A stretch of 64,000 nucleotides of DNA, from the NCBI GenBank assembly GCA_032718865.1, contig JALUTQ010000001.1, positions 2,046,001 to 2,110,000 on the forward strand, given 5' to 3'. A program made the position numbers and the translations under genes. The DNA comes from Tilletia caries (Eukaryota > Basidiomycota > Exobasidiomycetes > Tilletiales > Tilletiaceae). Of this stretch, positions 23,596 through 32,185 are shown one piece after another. The notes below the pieces were generated by a model. That model was not told the DNA's origin and ran no database searches. It saw only the letters and a list, made by a program, of their open reading frames with translations. The stretch's first letter is position 1. The number at the start of each line of letters is the position of its first letter.

Positions 23596-24262
23596 ATTAT
23601 TGGATGTGTTGTGTTGTTGTGGGAGACGCCGATGTGGGTAGTCCGGAATTGAATGCTTCACTCACTCGTACCTGAGTATGGATGGGAAGCGGCGTTCCGC
23701 TGGCGATGCAGATGAGATACGGACGTCGGGCCTTTTCCTGCGGCGCGACACTTGGATCGTCGCTGTCGTCGCTGTCGTCGTCGCTGCTGTCGTCGGCGAG
23801 GTCGAGGTCGAGGTGGATTCCGTTTGATGTGCTGGCCAGTGCGCACGCGTTCCAGACTTCCAGGTCGCGACCCGTCGTATTCATTCCCCGATCAATTCAT
23901 ATGGGCGGTGTAGGAACGGTCCGGAATCAGAGTCACGTGGGCTTGCTCTCTCGGCCGAGTAGCTCTCCGCTCATTCACTTCAGCCGGCCAAAGCCAACAC
24001 CTCGCCAGACATACATATGTACGGACAGCGATCACCTCGAGCACGAGAAGCACAGCTGCGCAGCATCAGCCAGGACACGCAACAGCGAAGCGCGACTGCT
24101 GAGAGCGGAGCAGGAGGAAAGACGCGCGCACAAGTCTCAAGTCTCAAGTCTCAAGTCTGCAGTCACCGAAGCAGACCAGCACCCACCATATACCCCTCTT
24201 ACACCCCGAGTCGCGGTTGCCCCTAGGACTGAACGCACTCAGCAACGCACCAATACTCGACA
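23596..24262. promoter_or_regulatory. Shared divergent promoter region of tricalbin and ATG3
   Basis: About 670 bp separate the two start codons. A CAAGTCTCAAGTCTCAAGTC tandem lies at about 24131-24155, and a GTCGTCGCTGTCGTC tract at 23757-23795. No TATA box is obvious on either side, in contrast to the secreted-protein genes. Confidence 0.4.
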
Positions 24263-25927
24263 ATGAACACAATTCAGGTACGGCCCAACGCGCTTCTCTG
24301 TTAGCCAGAGTAACACGCGAGAAGAGCTGACCTACTTCCCTGCCCTTCCCGCCGCTTGGTGCAGACACACTACTGGGCGGTGCGCGACTATCTCGCTCCC
24401 GTCCTCCGAGAATCCAAATTCAAGGAGCACGGCCGTATCACACCAGGTACGTCATTCACGCGCTACAGGCTCTTGCACATGCCCCAGCTCATCACTCTCC
24501 TATCGTCTCCTCCTTGGGCTCGCATTCTGCGTGAACAGAGGAATTCGTCATCGCAGGCGACTTCCTCACCTACAAGTTCCCGACCTGGTCATGGACCGCC
24601 GGAGAAGCTTCAAAAACGCGTGATTTCTTGCCCGCAGATAGGCAGTATCTCATCAGTCGAGGCGTACCCTGTCTGCGACGCGTCTCCCAGATGGAGAGCG
24701 CGGCCATTGGCAGAGGCGCAGGAGCTGACAAGAGTGGGGATCAGATTCTGGACTTTGGAGATGGCGACGGCGGCAAAGACGATGAGGGGTGGCTCGCGAC
24801 ACATTTCGATTGTGAGTGCCGATGTTCTTTTTTCCGGGGTCGCCCGCTTGTCCAATACTTTCCCCTGTTCTACATATGCGCACGGACGCGTTCTGACCTC
24901 ATCTTCTTCCCGCTCACCCCACACAGCGTCAAATTCAAATACCGAACAACGCGAAATTGCCGACATTCCTGACTCGGAGCCACCTGCTGCCGACAATCTT
25001 TCCGCCTCTCAAGAGGACGCGCTTGCCTCGCGCGTGGCAGGGATATCCGTAGCGGACCACAGTGCCGCTGGAGCATCAGCACCGGACGCGCGCGCGTCTT
25101 CGATTGATGACGATATTGGTGACATACCAGATATGGACGAGGACGATCTGGCTGGCATGGGAGGCGGCGTCGAAGAGGAGGAAGACGCTGCGACGGCACC
25201 ACAACCTGCTGCAGCAGCTGCAACAGCCTCGTCATCGACAGCTCCTGGCACAGGCGCTGCGGGATCACAAGCAGTCACAACCACGTCCCCGTCCGACAAC
25301 CTCCTCAGCGTCCGCACATACGACTGCCTGATCACCTACGACAAGTTCTACCAGACGCCACGCATGTGGCTCGTCGGATACGACGAGCACGGAGCGCCCC
25401 TCAAACCCGCTCAAATCTTCGAAGACGTCTCGTCGGACTATGCCCAGAAGACGGTCACGATTGAGCCCTTCCCGCACGCGGCCAGCATGAGCACAGCAAG
25501 CGTGCACCCCTGTCGTCACGCCAGCGTGATGAAGAAGATCATCGAACGCATGAACGGAAGTGTCGTCGAGGAGCAGAGGAAGGCAAAAGCGGCTGCAGTA
25601 CCAGCAGGATCGGGTGGAGGCGAGGGCACCGCCAGTGGAGAGAAGGGAGCCAAGAAGAAGAAGACGTGGGCAAGTCTGGGCAGTGCGGTGCGGAAAGTGA
25701 CCGGTGGTTCTTCCTCCAAGGACTCGAACGCGAGTGGGTCGAGCACGCCTGGATCCGCTGCTGCGGCCAATGCTGATGGAGCGGTCGGGGACGTGAGCGC
25801 CGAGGACGCGGACGAGCTCGAGGGGATCCGGGTCGACCATTACATGATCATCTTCCTCAAGTTCATGAGCTCCGTGCTACCGGCTGTGGAGCTGGACGCA
25901 ACGAGCGGATGGGCCGTCACCAAGTGA
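24263..25927 (+). CDS. ATG3: Autophagy-related E2-like conjugating enzyme Atg3
   Basis: Four exons (24263-24277, 24365-24446, 24539-24811, 24927-25927) sum to 1,371 nt, 456 residues; the first exon encodes only MNTIQ. Landmarks in order are: the N-terminal membrane-active helix region ([13 protein letters not shown]), [20 protein letters not shown], the DEGWLATH segment, an acidic linker of about 140 residues, [20 protein letters not shown], and the HPC motif with the catalytic cysteine near residue 319 followed by RHASVMKK. The C-terminal block is [21 protein letters not shown]. Family knowledge: Atg3 accepts Atg8 from Atg7 and transfers it to phosphatidylethanolamine on the growing autophagosome. 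It is longer than yeast Atg3 (310 residues) because of the acidic Ala/Ser-rich linker and a second low-complexity insert after the catalytic site (about residues 335-415). The start is fixed by the spliced first exon; the unspliced frame upstream of 24365 is unrelated. Confidence 0.95.
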
Positions 25928-26352
25928 ACGGGACCAACCAACCAGCCTCTGCCCACGATCCGGCCGAGCTTTGACACGTCCTGGCTCTTTCGACGTCATC
26001 CCTCCGTATTTGCCGCCTCTTTCCAATTGGCATATCATACCGTTTCTCACCATTATATTCGCGCGACCTGTCCAATATATTCAGCAGGAGCCACCCCCAT
26101 TGAACCCTTCTTTCGTTTTCGTCTCCGTCATGTGCGTTCCGGACGGTGCTTTACAATCGATACACACTCATTTCTTCACAGCATCGCGGCTTCACTTTCG
26201 TGCGCAACTGGGGAACAGGGGAAGGTCCGAGATGTAAGACCCGCTATGTAATCTCGCGAAGAAGGTGTGCATGTAGCTTCGAGAAAGGCCTCTGACCCTC
26301 TCCCTCTCTGACCTCCAAACGCGTACATGTAGAAGCATGGCGCCCGCGACAC
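25928..26352. other. ATG3 3' flank up to the repeat boundary
   Basis: Single-copy-looking sequence between the ATG3 stop and the first base of the 222-bp repeated element at 26353. Likely 3' UTR and spacer. Confidence 0.5.
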
Positions 26353-26442
26353 AGTTGGAAACCAGAGGGGTCCCATGGTCTCATCTCTAGTCTCAGTGGT
26401 CTATCGAGCACCTCTTCTTCCTCACTTCAGCTTCACTTCCTC
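26353..26442 (+). mobile_element. Left part of the split 222-bp inverted-repeat element (copy 1)
   Basis: These 90 bases are identical to 45847-45936. The other part of the same copy is at 40864-41004. The element starts AGTTGGAA and ends TTCCAACT, an 8-bp terminal inverted repeat. Copy 1 is interrupted after CACTTCCTC (26434-26442), a 9-base string repeated at 40864-40872 on the other side of the insertion. Confidence 0.85.
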
Positions 26443-26600
26443 TACATACGAGGCCGTTGTCAAAAGTATCCGGACACCACTCTCTAGTTCACATATAGCA
26501 ACACACACGCTCCTTACTCAACATCACAACACCACACATTTTGCTATACATGACTTTATGAAAGTTGTTCATTGGAAGGTGTAAAAAAATAAAATGCAAT

Positions 26601-28466
26601 TTAATACATGGTCATGCTACCACCGACGCGTCGCACCGCCGTGACTCGCTCTGTCATGGAGTCCACGCGCCTGTCGATAACATCTTGATCAATGTCGTCC
26701 CACACCTTCTGGATAACGTCCCAAAGCGCGTCTGTTGTGCGGGGCACGGGCCTCCAGCGCCGGACCCGTTGCTTTAGGATGGCCCAGATGTTTTCTATGG
26801 GGTTGAGGTCCGGGCTGTTGGCGGGATGAGATTGAGGAATAATGAACACTTCGTTTCGGACGCGACGAGAGACCGCAGCGGTGTGTACGGACGCTCCGTC
26901 TTCGACCACGCGCACGACAGGGCCCACTGCTTCGACTAGTTCGTCGCTGTAACCTCCCAGACGTTCTTTGAGTATCCAATCTGAGTATTTGACCGCAGTG
27001 ATAGTTTCCGCCCTCACTCGCTCCCCGTTCACGACCCGACCAGGCGACAACGGAAAGCGAAAGAGGGGCCATTTTTTTCCGTAGGCGATAGCGCCCCACA
27101 CCATGATTGATCCTGGACCGCGTCGGATCTTGGGCGCGAGATTTTCGTTCATAAATTCCTCCTTGGGCCGGCGTGTCACCCAAGGCTCGGCAACTTACCA
27201 ACTTACCTAACTGCAACTGCGGGTAAGTTAACTTAATCTAGTTAAACTGTGACTAAACTGCGGGCGGCGGAGCCTCCGGAAAAATTAAGTCAACTTAAAC
27301 TGTATGGGCCCGGACACGGTATCTTATAGTTACTAGAAGTTGCCGTTCGCAAGCCGAAGATTTGACCCAACTTACAGTTACTCACAGCTACTTACAGTGC
27401 GAACTTATAGCTACTTATAGTTACTTACAGTTACTTATAGTTACTTACAGTTACTTACAGTTACTTAAAGTTACTCACAGTGCGCACAGTAACCAATCAC
27501 AACTGTAGTAGTCAACTATTAATAAGTGTATCCAGTAACTAACAATAACTGGAACAATTAACTATTAACAACTGTGCCCACAGTAACTAATAATAACTGT
27601 AACAAGTAACTAAAAATAACTGAAAAGTATGAGTCTTTGGAGGCAGTCAAGAGAGGAAACATGAACGAGCGAGCTCGGAGGCGGCAAAGTACGTGCCTAA
27701 AGGCAAAATGGAATGGTACCAGACATCTTGAGGTAGATACCGCGTGAATTGGGTGGCTGAGACGCGATTAAGTTACTATAAATAACTGTAAGTAACGTAT
27801 AGTGACAGGCGCAAAATTAAGGTAACTGTAATGATAGTAAGTGGCTAAACTGTGACTAAACTAAACTGCGGGCGCCGGCGCCGGGTTCCAACTGCAACTA
27901 AACTTAACTGCGGACCAAAAATGGACAACTTATAATAACTGGCCGAGCCTTGGTGTCATTCAGACCCGTCCCTCTGTTTGTCCGACCTGAAAACTGCACT
28001 CGTCCGTAAAGATAACTTTGTTCCAATCGGTGTTTCTATTGCTGAGGGACCACCGCAAACGAGCTAGACGGCCTGGGCGGGTCAGGAAGGGTTTGTGACG
28101 GGCGATACGGCGATGATAGCCCAGACGAGCCAGAATTCGGCGCGTTGTGGAGCTACTGCAGCCGTACATGGCGCCCAAAGACCTCAATGACATGCGTCTA
28201 TTGCGCCGCGCGACTGACAGAAGTGATCGTTGATCTCGAACAGACAAGCTGCGGGGTCGTCCCGACCGCGGAAGCGCGTATTTGCTGCCCGTCGTCTTGT
28301 AGACTTTGACGATGTCCTGAACAGATGACTTCGGAATGTCCATTTGCTCGGAGATTTTTCGAACGCTCAGACCAGACAAAGAGAGTTGAATAATGCCGCC
28401 TCGACGCGTAGGTGTGTATTGCGGACCCTTTCGTGGGCTGTTCTGACGTTCTGGAGTGTTTGGCAT
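26601..28466 (-). pseudogene. Tc1-type DDE transposase, split by a nested miniature element
   Basis: The frame starts with MPNTPERQ at 28466. It carries a paired helix-turn-helix DNA-binding region (IIQLSLSGLSVRKISEQMDI; then a second HTH with GRPRSL and TTRRILARLGY), and reaches the first catalytic block VIFTDECSF. It then hits TGA at 27962-27960 at the edge of the 772-bp insertion. Beyond the insertion the frame resumes at 27180 with MVWGAIAYG, the second catalytic Asp (VVEDGASVHTA) and, 34 residues later, the Glu of DLNPIENIW, giving DD34E. The insertion plus its 8-bp duplication is 780 bp, a multiple of three. The original protein would therefore have had about 361 residues, the usual size. 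As it stands the gene cannot make a complete transposase. Confidence 0.9.
27181..27952. mobile_element. hAT-type MITE with subterminal repeats (772 bp)
   Basis: Ends CAAGGCTCGGC / GCCGAGCCTTG form an 11-bp terminal inverted repeat. The start fits the hAT end consensus YARNG. It is flanked by 8-bp direct repeats GTGTCACC (27173-27180) and GTGTCATT (27953-27960), which differ by CC to TT. The interior is AT-rich and contains about eleven units of a 10-bp GTTACTTAYA motif (about 27370-27480), with inverted CAGTAACTAA-type units at 27480-27620 and 27760-27860. In hAT elements such subterminal repeats are transposase-binding sites (family knowledge). There is no coding capacity. Confidence 0.85.
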
Positions 28467-28480
28467 GATGATGGTGAGGT

Positions 28481-29272
28481 TAAGGTTGTCCCCGGAGTAA
28501 CGCGGAGGGCTCCGCCTCCGCACTTCCAAATTCCGCCGGAATTTTGACTTTCTGAGGCGAGCTCCGCCTCCGCAGACTAAGACAGAGCGGAAAAAAACCA
28601 GCTCCGCGTTCCGACGGAATTATACAAAAAGTTGAAATCCCAGCTCCGTGCTCCGCGTTTTTTCTGTGCGTTTTCGTAATGCTCCTCCGTGCTCCGTGTA
28701 TGCGGAGCTCGGAATTCCGCGGAATTCCGTCGGAGCGCAGTGGTGGTATAAGTTGCTCTCAGAATGACTCTAATACACTCAGAGCTATACATTCACCATC
28801 CGACATTGTTGCGGTATTGACTCCAGTGCTATTTTTGAAGCTCTCAACGGATGATGGTGCCTGTTTTTATTCCCTGCGGGTGTCTCGAGGATGCCTATTT
28901 TTCTCGAAATTCCGCACTTTCCGCGGAAATTTTTGCGGAATTCCGGCGGAGCGCACCCAAAATGAGGTCACGTGACCCTTATTTTCAACTATCACGTGAC
29001 CTCATAGCTCCGTCGGAATTCCGCGGAAATTCCGCCGGAATTTTCACACAATTTTGACGACTCCGCGCTCCGCACTTTTGGCAAGTGGGCCCAGGATTGG
29101 GCTCCGCCTCCGCACAAATTCCGGCGGAGTCCTCCAAGCGGACTCCGTGCTTTTTTAAGATCAAAAATCTGTCAAAAGTGAGCTCCGCGCTCCGCCTCCG
29201 GCGGAGCCCTCCGTCGGAGGAGTGCGGAGTCCGCAAAACCCCAGCTCCGCGTCAACTCCGGGGACAACCTTA
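28481..29272. mobile_element. hAT-type MITE rich in CTCCGC/GGAATTCCG motifs (792 bp)
   Basis: An 18-bp terminal inverted repeat TAAGGTTGTCCCCGGAGT (28481-28498) has its reverse complement at 29255-29272. It is flanked by a perfect 8-bp duplication GGTGAGGT (28473-28480 and 29273-29280). The first bases fit the hAT YARNG consensus. The interior consists of interspersed GCTCCGCCTCCGCA and GAATTCCGYSGGA units in both orientations. It is inserted only 7 bp upstream of the Tc1 transposase ATG. No gene inside. Confidence 0.88.
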
Positions 29273-29466
29273 GGTGAGGTGTGGAAGTTGGAGGTACTAA
29301 TTTACATGAGGTTCAAATGTTTGATTTTGAGGTGTCCGGATACTTTTGACAACGGCCTCGTAGTCTCATCGTATCAGACGTCCTCGCACTTGACATGTGT
29401 GCTGAGCTCTAATGTGTGTCACGTGAAATTAGATTTCCACGTGGCATTAGCCGCCTGTGGCGCCAG

Positions 29467-29578
29467 TGTGGGAAACGGTGACCATGCGTGGAGGTGGAGG
29501 CAGCTTGCCCACTGTACCTTTTCTTTCTCCCTGTCTTCTCCTTCCTGTCTTCTGCAATACAAGTAGTCAGTATTCACA
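29467..29578 (+). repeat. 5' LTR of Copia-1
   Basis: 112 bp, TGTGGGAAACGG...GTATTCACA. Only one base differs from the 3' LTR, in the CTGTCTTYTCC stretch. Confidence 0.95.
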
Positions 29579-29613
29579 GGTTATGAGCTCAAGACTCTAG
29601 GAGCAAGCCCAAG

Positions 29614-30777
29614 ATGAACAACGATCAAGAACGCCGAGACGAGAAGCGCATCTGCTTGCTCGATGGCGAGAACTGGCCCGAGTGGGAGTTCCAGATCGAA
29701 GAAGTGCTGCGCGGCAAGAAGCTCTGGAAGGCGGTCGAACCCGAGACCGCACCAGCAGCAAACGCGAGCACCGAGAAGAAGGAGGAATGGGACGAGAAGT
29801 GCGACGCCGCCTTCTCTACCATGTCCCTCAACTGCGCCGCCGATATCCAAGGAGACATCGCCGGCAAGAACAAGGAGCGACGAACCGCTGGCGAACCGCG
29901 CCTGACACCGAAGGAGCTGTTCGACTGCCTTCGCGAGGAGTACGCTCCTCAGTCCCTTCAAGCCGTCCTTCGCATCCGCCGAAAGCTCGCAGCCGCCCTC
30001 GCCGAGCCCCCGGCATCCATGCGCGATCACATCTCAGCGCTGTCCGGCTTCTACACCCAGCTCGCCGAGATCGGCCGCACCACGTCCGAGGATGAGCGCT
30101 GTATTGCGCTGCTCAACAGCCTCCCGACGCCCTACCGACACTGGGTCAAGAGCCACAAGAGCATCACCAGCTGGGCGGAACTCCGAGTCGGCATCCTCGA
30201 GGAAGAAGACGACATCAAGACAGAGGACGCCAAACACGCGCCAAGCAAGAACGAGACGGTATTCTTCGTCGGACCCTCAACGACAGGGGGCACACAAGGT
30301 TCCAGCAGCAGCGGAAACAGCAACAGGGGCAGCGGACAGAGCCGAGGTGGTTCCCGCGGCCGAGGAGGCAGAGGAGGTTACAGGTTTCCCTACAGGTGCC
30401 ATATCTGCAAGCAAGAGGGCCATCAGATGAACGAATGCGTCCACAAGCCCAAGCACGACCAGTTCCTGCAGTCACTGCAGTCAGGCGCCCCACACGATCG
30501 AGCAGCGGTCGCAGTAGAGCAGCCCCCCGAGCCACAAGGAGGAAACGGCAGCGTCGGCGACTTTGGCCTCGAGTTCACGTTTTTCCGTCGGATCCGAGCA
30601 CCCGCACACCAGCTTCTTCATCCTCGACACTGCCAGCACCCGTCACATCGTCAAGAGCAAGGGGGACCTCACGGAATACCGATTTGCCCCGCCTGGAAGC
30701 GGCATCGAGTGCGCCAACGGGGACATGATGGCCGTGGAGGGCTATGGAACCCTCAAGGTCATCACAGAGGAAGGTAA
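29614..30777 (+). CDS. gag: Copia-1 Gag polyprotein (first frame)
   Basis: An open frame of 387 codons, beginning 35 bp after the 5' LTR. It contains the Copia-type Gag (UBN2/retrotran_gag-like) region with GENWPEWEFQIEEVLRGKKLW near the N-terminus, the KELFDCLREEYAP block, and a Gly/Arg/Ser-rich stretch. A single CCHC zinc knuckle CHICKQEGHQMNEC lies at about residues 264-277. After about residue 320 the frame no longer encodes retroelement-like sequence, because protease continues in the next frame (+1). The true Gag is therefore about 320 residues, and the last 60 codons are either the natural Gag end before a programmed shift or an artefact of a one-base indel. Confidence 0.85.
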   Translation: MNNDQERRDEKRICLLDGENWPEWEFQIEEVLRGKKLWKAVEPETAPAANASTEKKEEWDEKCDAAFSTMSLNCAADIQGDIAGKNKERRTAGEPRLTPKELFDCLREEYAPQSLQAVLRIRRKLAAALAEPPASMRDHISALSGFYTQLAEIGRTTSEDERCIALLNSLPTPYRHWVKSHKSITSWAELRVGILEEEDDIKTEDAKHAPSKNETVFFVGPSTTGGTQGSSSSGNSNRGSGQSRGGSRGRGGRGGYRFPYRCHICKQEGHQMNECVHKPKHDQFLQSLQSGAPHDRAAVAVEQPPEPQGGNGSVGDFGLEFTFFRRIRAPAHQLLHPRHCQHPSHRQEQGGPHGIPICPAWKRHRVRQRGHDGRGGLWNPQGHHRGR

Positions 30778-31554
30778 CATCATCACCCTGCAAGACGTCG
30801 CGCACTGTCCCTCCACGATAGGCAACCTCATCGGCGGCAAGAGGCTCACGAAAGCCGGGTGCCGGATCACCTTCGACGACGCGTCTGCCACGGTCGTGAC
30901 TGCAGAGGGAGGCCATCCGGTCATGCGAGCAGAGGTTCGAGGCGGCAGCTGGGTCGTTCGGCTGCACACCGTTCAAGACATCGCTGCGCTCGTCAAGGGA
31001 GAGCCCGACATCGATCCCGTGGCCGTTCACGCCCACCGTTGCTTGGGACACGTCAACGAGAAGGTCCTCAAGGCGGCCGCTGCTTCCGGCCTCATCCCTG
31101 GCCTCCCCAAGACCCTGGGTGACATCGGCTTTTGTTCGGCCTGCGCGCAAGGTAAGCTGGCCAGGACTCCCCATCATCGCCTCTCTCCACTCGAGCGAGC
31201 AACACGAGCAATGGAACTGATCCATGTTGACACCTTCGGCCCCGAACGCATGCAGGACTCGAAATCGTTGGGAGGATCTAAGTACGGATCGGTATTGGTC
31301 GATGACTTCACAAAACACGTCTGGGTCAAGCTTCTCCTTCGCAAGTCCGACGCGATCAAGTCGATCAAAGCGTTCTGTCTCCAAGCGTCGACGAGACTCC
31401 CGAGTCTCCCGATCAGCCGTGTACGAACGGATGGCGCCTTGGAATTCAAAAGTGCGGATCTGCATGAATTTTGGCTGAATCGAGGTGTGACACATGAGGT
31501 GACGGCGCGGTACTCGCCGCAGAGCTACGGGGTGGCGGAGAGGAACATCAGGAC

Positions 31555-32185
31555 TGTTGGATATATGCATCATCCATGACACTTGGGTCGAGACTGGTCT
31601 CACCTTTTAGTATAGTGGTAGAATGTTCACAACAGATTAAGAGTCTGATCGACTCTGTCGTGAGTTCGATTCCCGGTATCTCCAGATTTCTTTTCCGACC
31701 ATTTTCTTGTCGGGTGCTTGTCGGGATTTCCACAGCACGTGCGCCGGGTACTCCGGGCCGAAAGAGTCTCACCCCTAGTCCTATGGGGTCTCGCGTCTCA
31801 GACCAAAGGGTCATGATGATGAGAGGGAGTGTTGGATATATGCATCATCCATGACACTTGGGTTGAGACTGGTCTCACCTTTTAGTATAGTGGTAGAATG
31901 TTCACAACAGATTAAGAGTCTGATCGACTCTGTCGTGAGTTCGATTCCCGGTATCTCGAGATTTCTTTTCCGACCATTTTTCTTGTCGGGTGCTTGTCGG
32001 GTTTTCCACAGCACGTGCTCCGGGTACTCCGGGCCGAAAGAGTCTCACCCCTAGTCCTATGGGGTCTCGCGTCTCAGACCAAAGGGTCATGATGATGAGA
32101 GGGAGTGTTGGATATATGCATCATCCATGACACTTGGGTCGAGACTGGTCTCACCTTTTAGTATAGTGGTAGAATGTTCACAACA
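31555..32185 (+). mobile_element. Tiny three-LTR retroelement (TRIM-like) with tRNA-like promoter boxes
   Basis: Three 80-bp LTRs (31555-31634, 31830-31909, 32106-32185) start TGTTGGATATATGC and end TTCACAACA. They are separated by two near-identical 195- and 196-bp internal regions. A 5-bp duplication AGGAC flanks the whole (31550-31554, 32186-32190). Each internal region begins with a primer-binding site GATTAAGAGTCTGA, complementary to the anticodon region of tRNA-Lys(CUU), and ends with the purine tract GATGAGAGGGAG. The end of each LTR holds TTAGTATAGTGGTAGAATG (tRNA A-box type), and 55 bp further in lies AGTTCGATTCCCGG (B-box type). No protein is encoded. One LTR-internal-LTR unit is only about 355 bp. 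Confidence 0.9.
31608..31692 (+). promoter_or_regulatory. Candidate internal RNA polymerase III promoter of the TRIM
   Basis: A-box-like TAGTATAGTGG at 31608-31618 and B-box-like AGTTCGATTCC at 31663-31673, 55 bp apart as in tRNA genes, with T4 near 31687 as a possible terminator. The same set recurs in the second unit (about 31883-31967). No acceptor stem can be formed, so it is not a functional tRNA gene. The LTR-encoded A box and the internal B box are brought together only at the LTR/PBS junction. Confidence 0.5.

Larger units (their letters stand above)
26449..29360 (-). mobile_element. Tc1-like (DD34E) DNA transposon with two nested elements
   Basis: A 30-bp terminal inverted repeat starts CGAGGCCGTTGTCAAAAGTA at 26449-26478; its reverse complement is at 29331-29360. 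TA is present at both flanks (26447-26448 and 29361-29362). The 2,912-bp unit contains a transposase gene on the minus strand and two later insertions (27181-27952 and 28481-29272). Without these and their target duplications it would be about 1.33 kb, normal for Tc1 elements. It sits at the very left end of the Mutator-like element that starts at 29361. The bases TACATA just before it resemble the footprint left by an earlier Tc1-type excision. Confidence 0.92.

Noticed and set aside
27370..27620. CRISPR-like or satellite array of short repeats
   Set aside because: Units are about 10 bp with no spacers, lie wholly inside an element with TIRs and an 8-bp duplication, and fit hAT subterminal repeats in a eukaryotic genome.
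30092..30728. Extra genes inside Copia-1 in other frames
   Set aside because: Shadows of the Gag frame in GC-rich codons; no start context or homology.
31600..31690. A tRNA gene (A and B boxes present)
   Set aside because: No acceptor-stem pairing, an anomalous anticodon arm, and the sequence straddles an LTR/PBS junction; treated as a tRNA-like promoter inside the TRIM.
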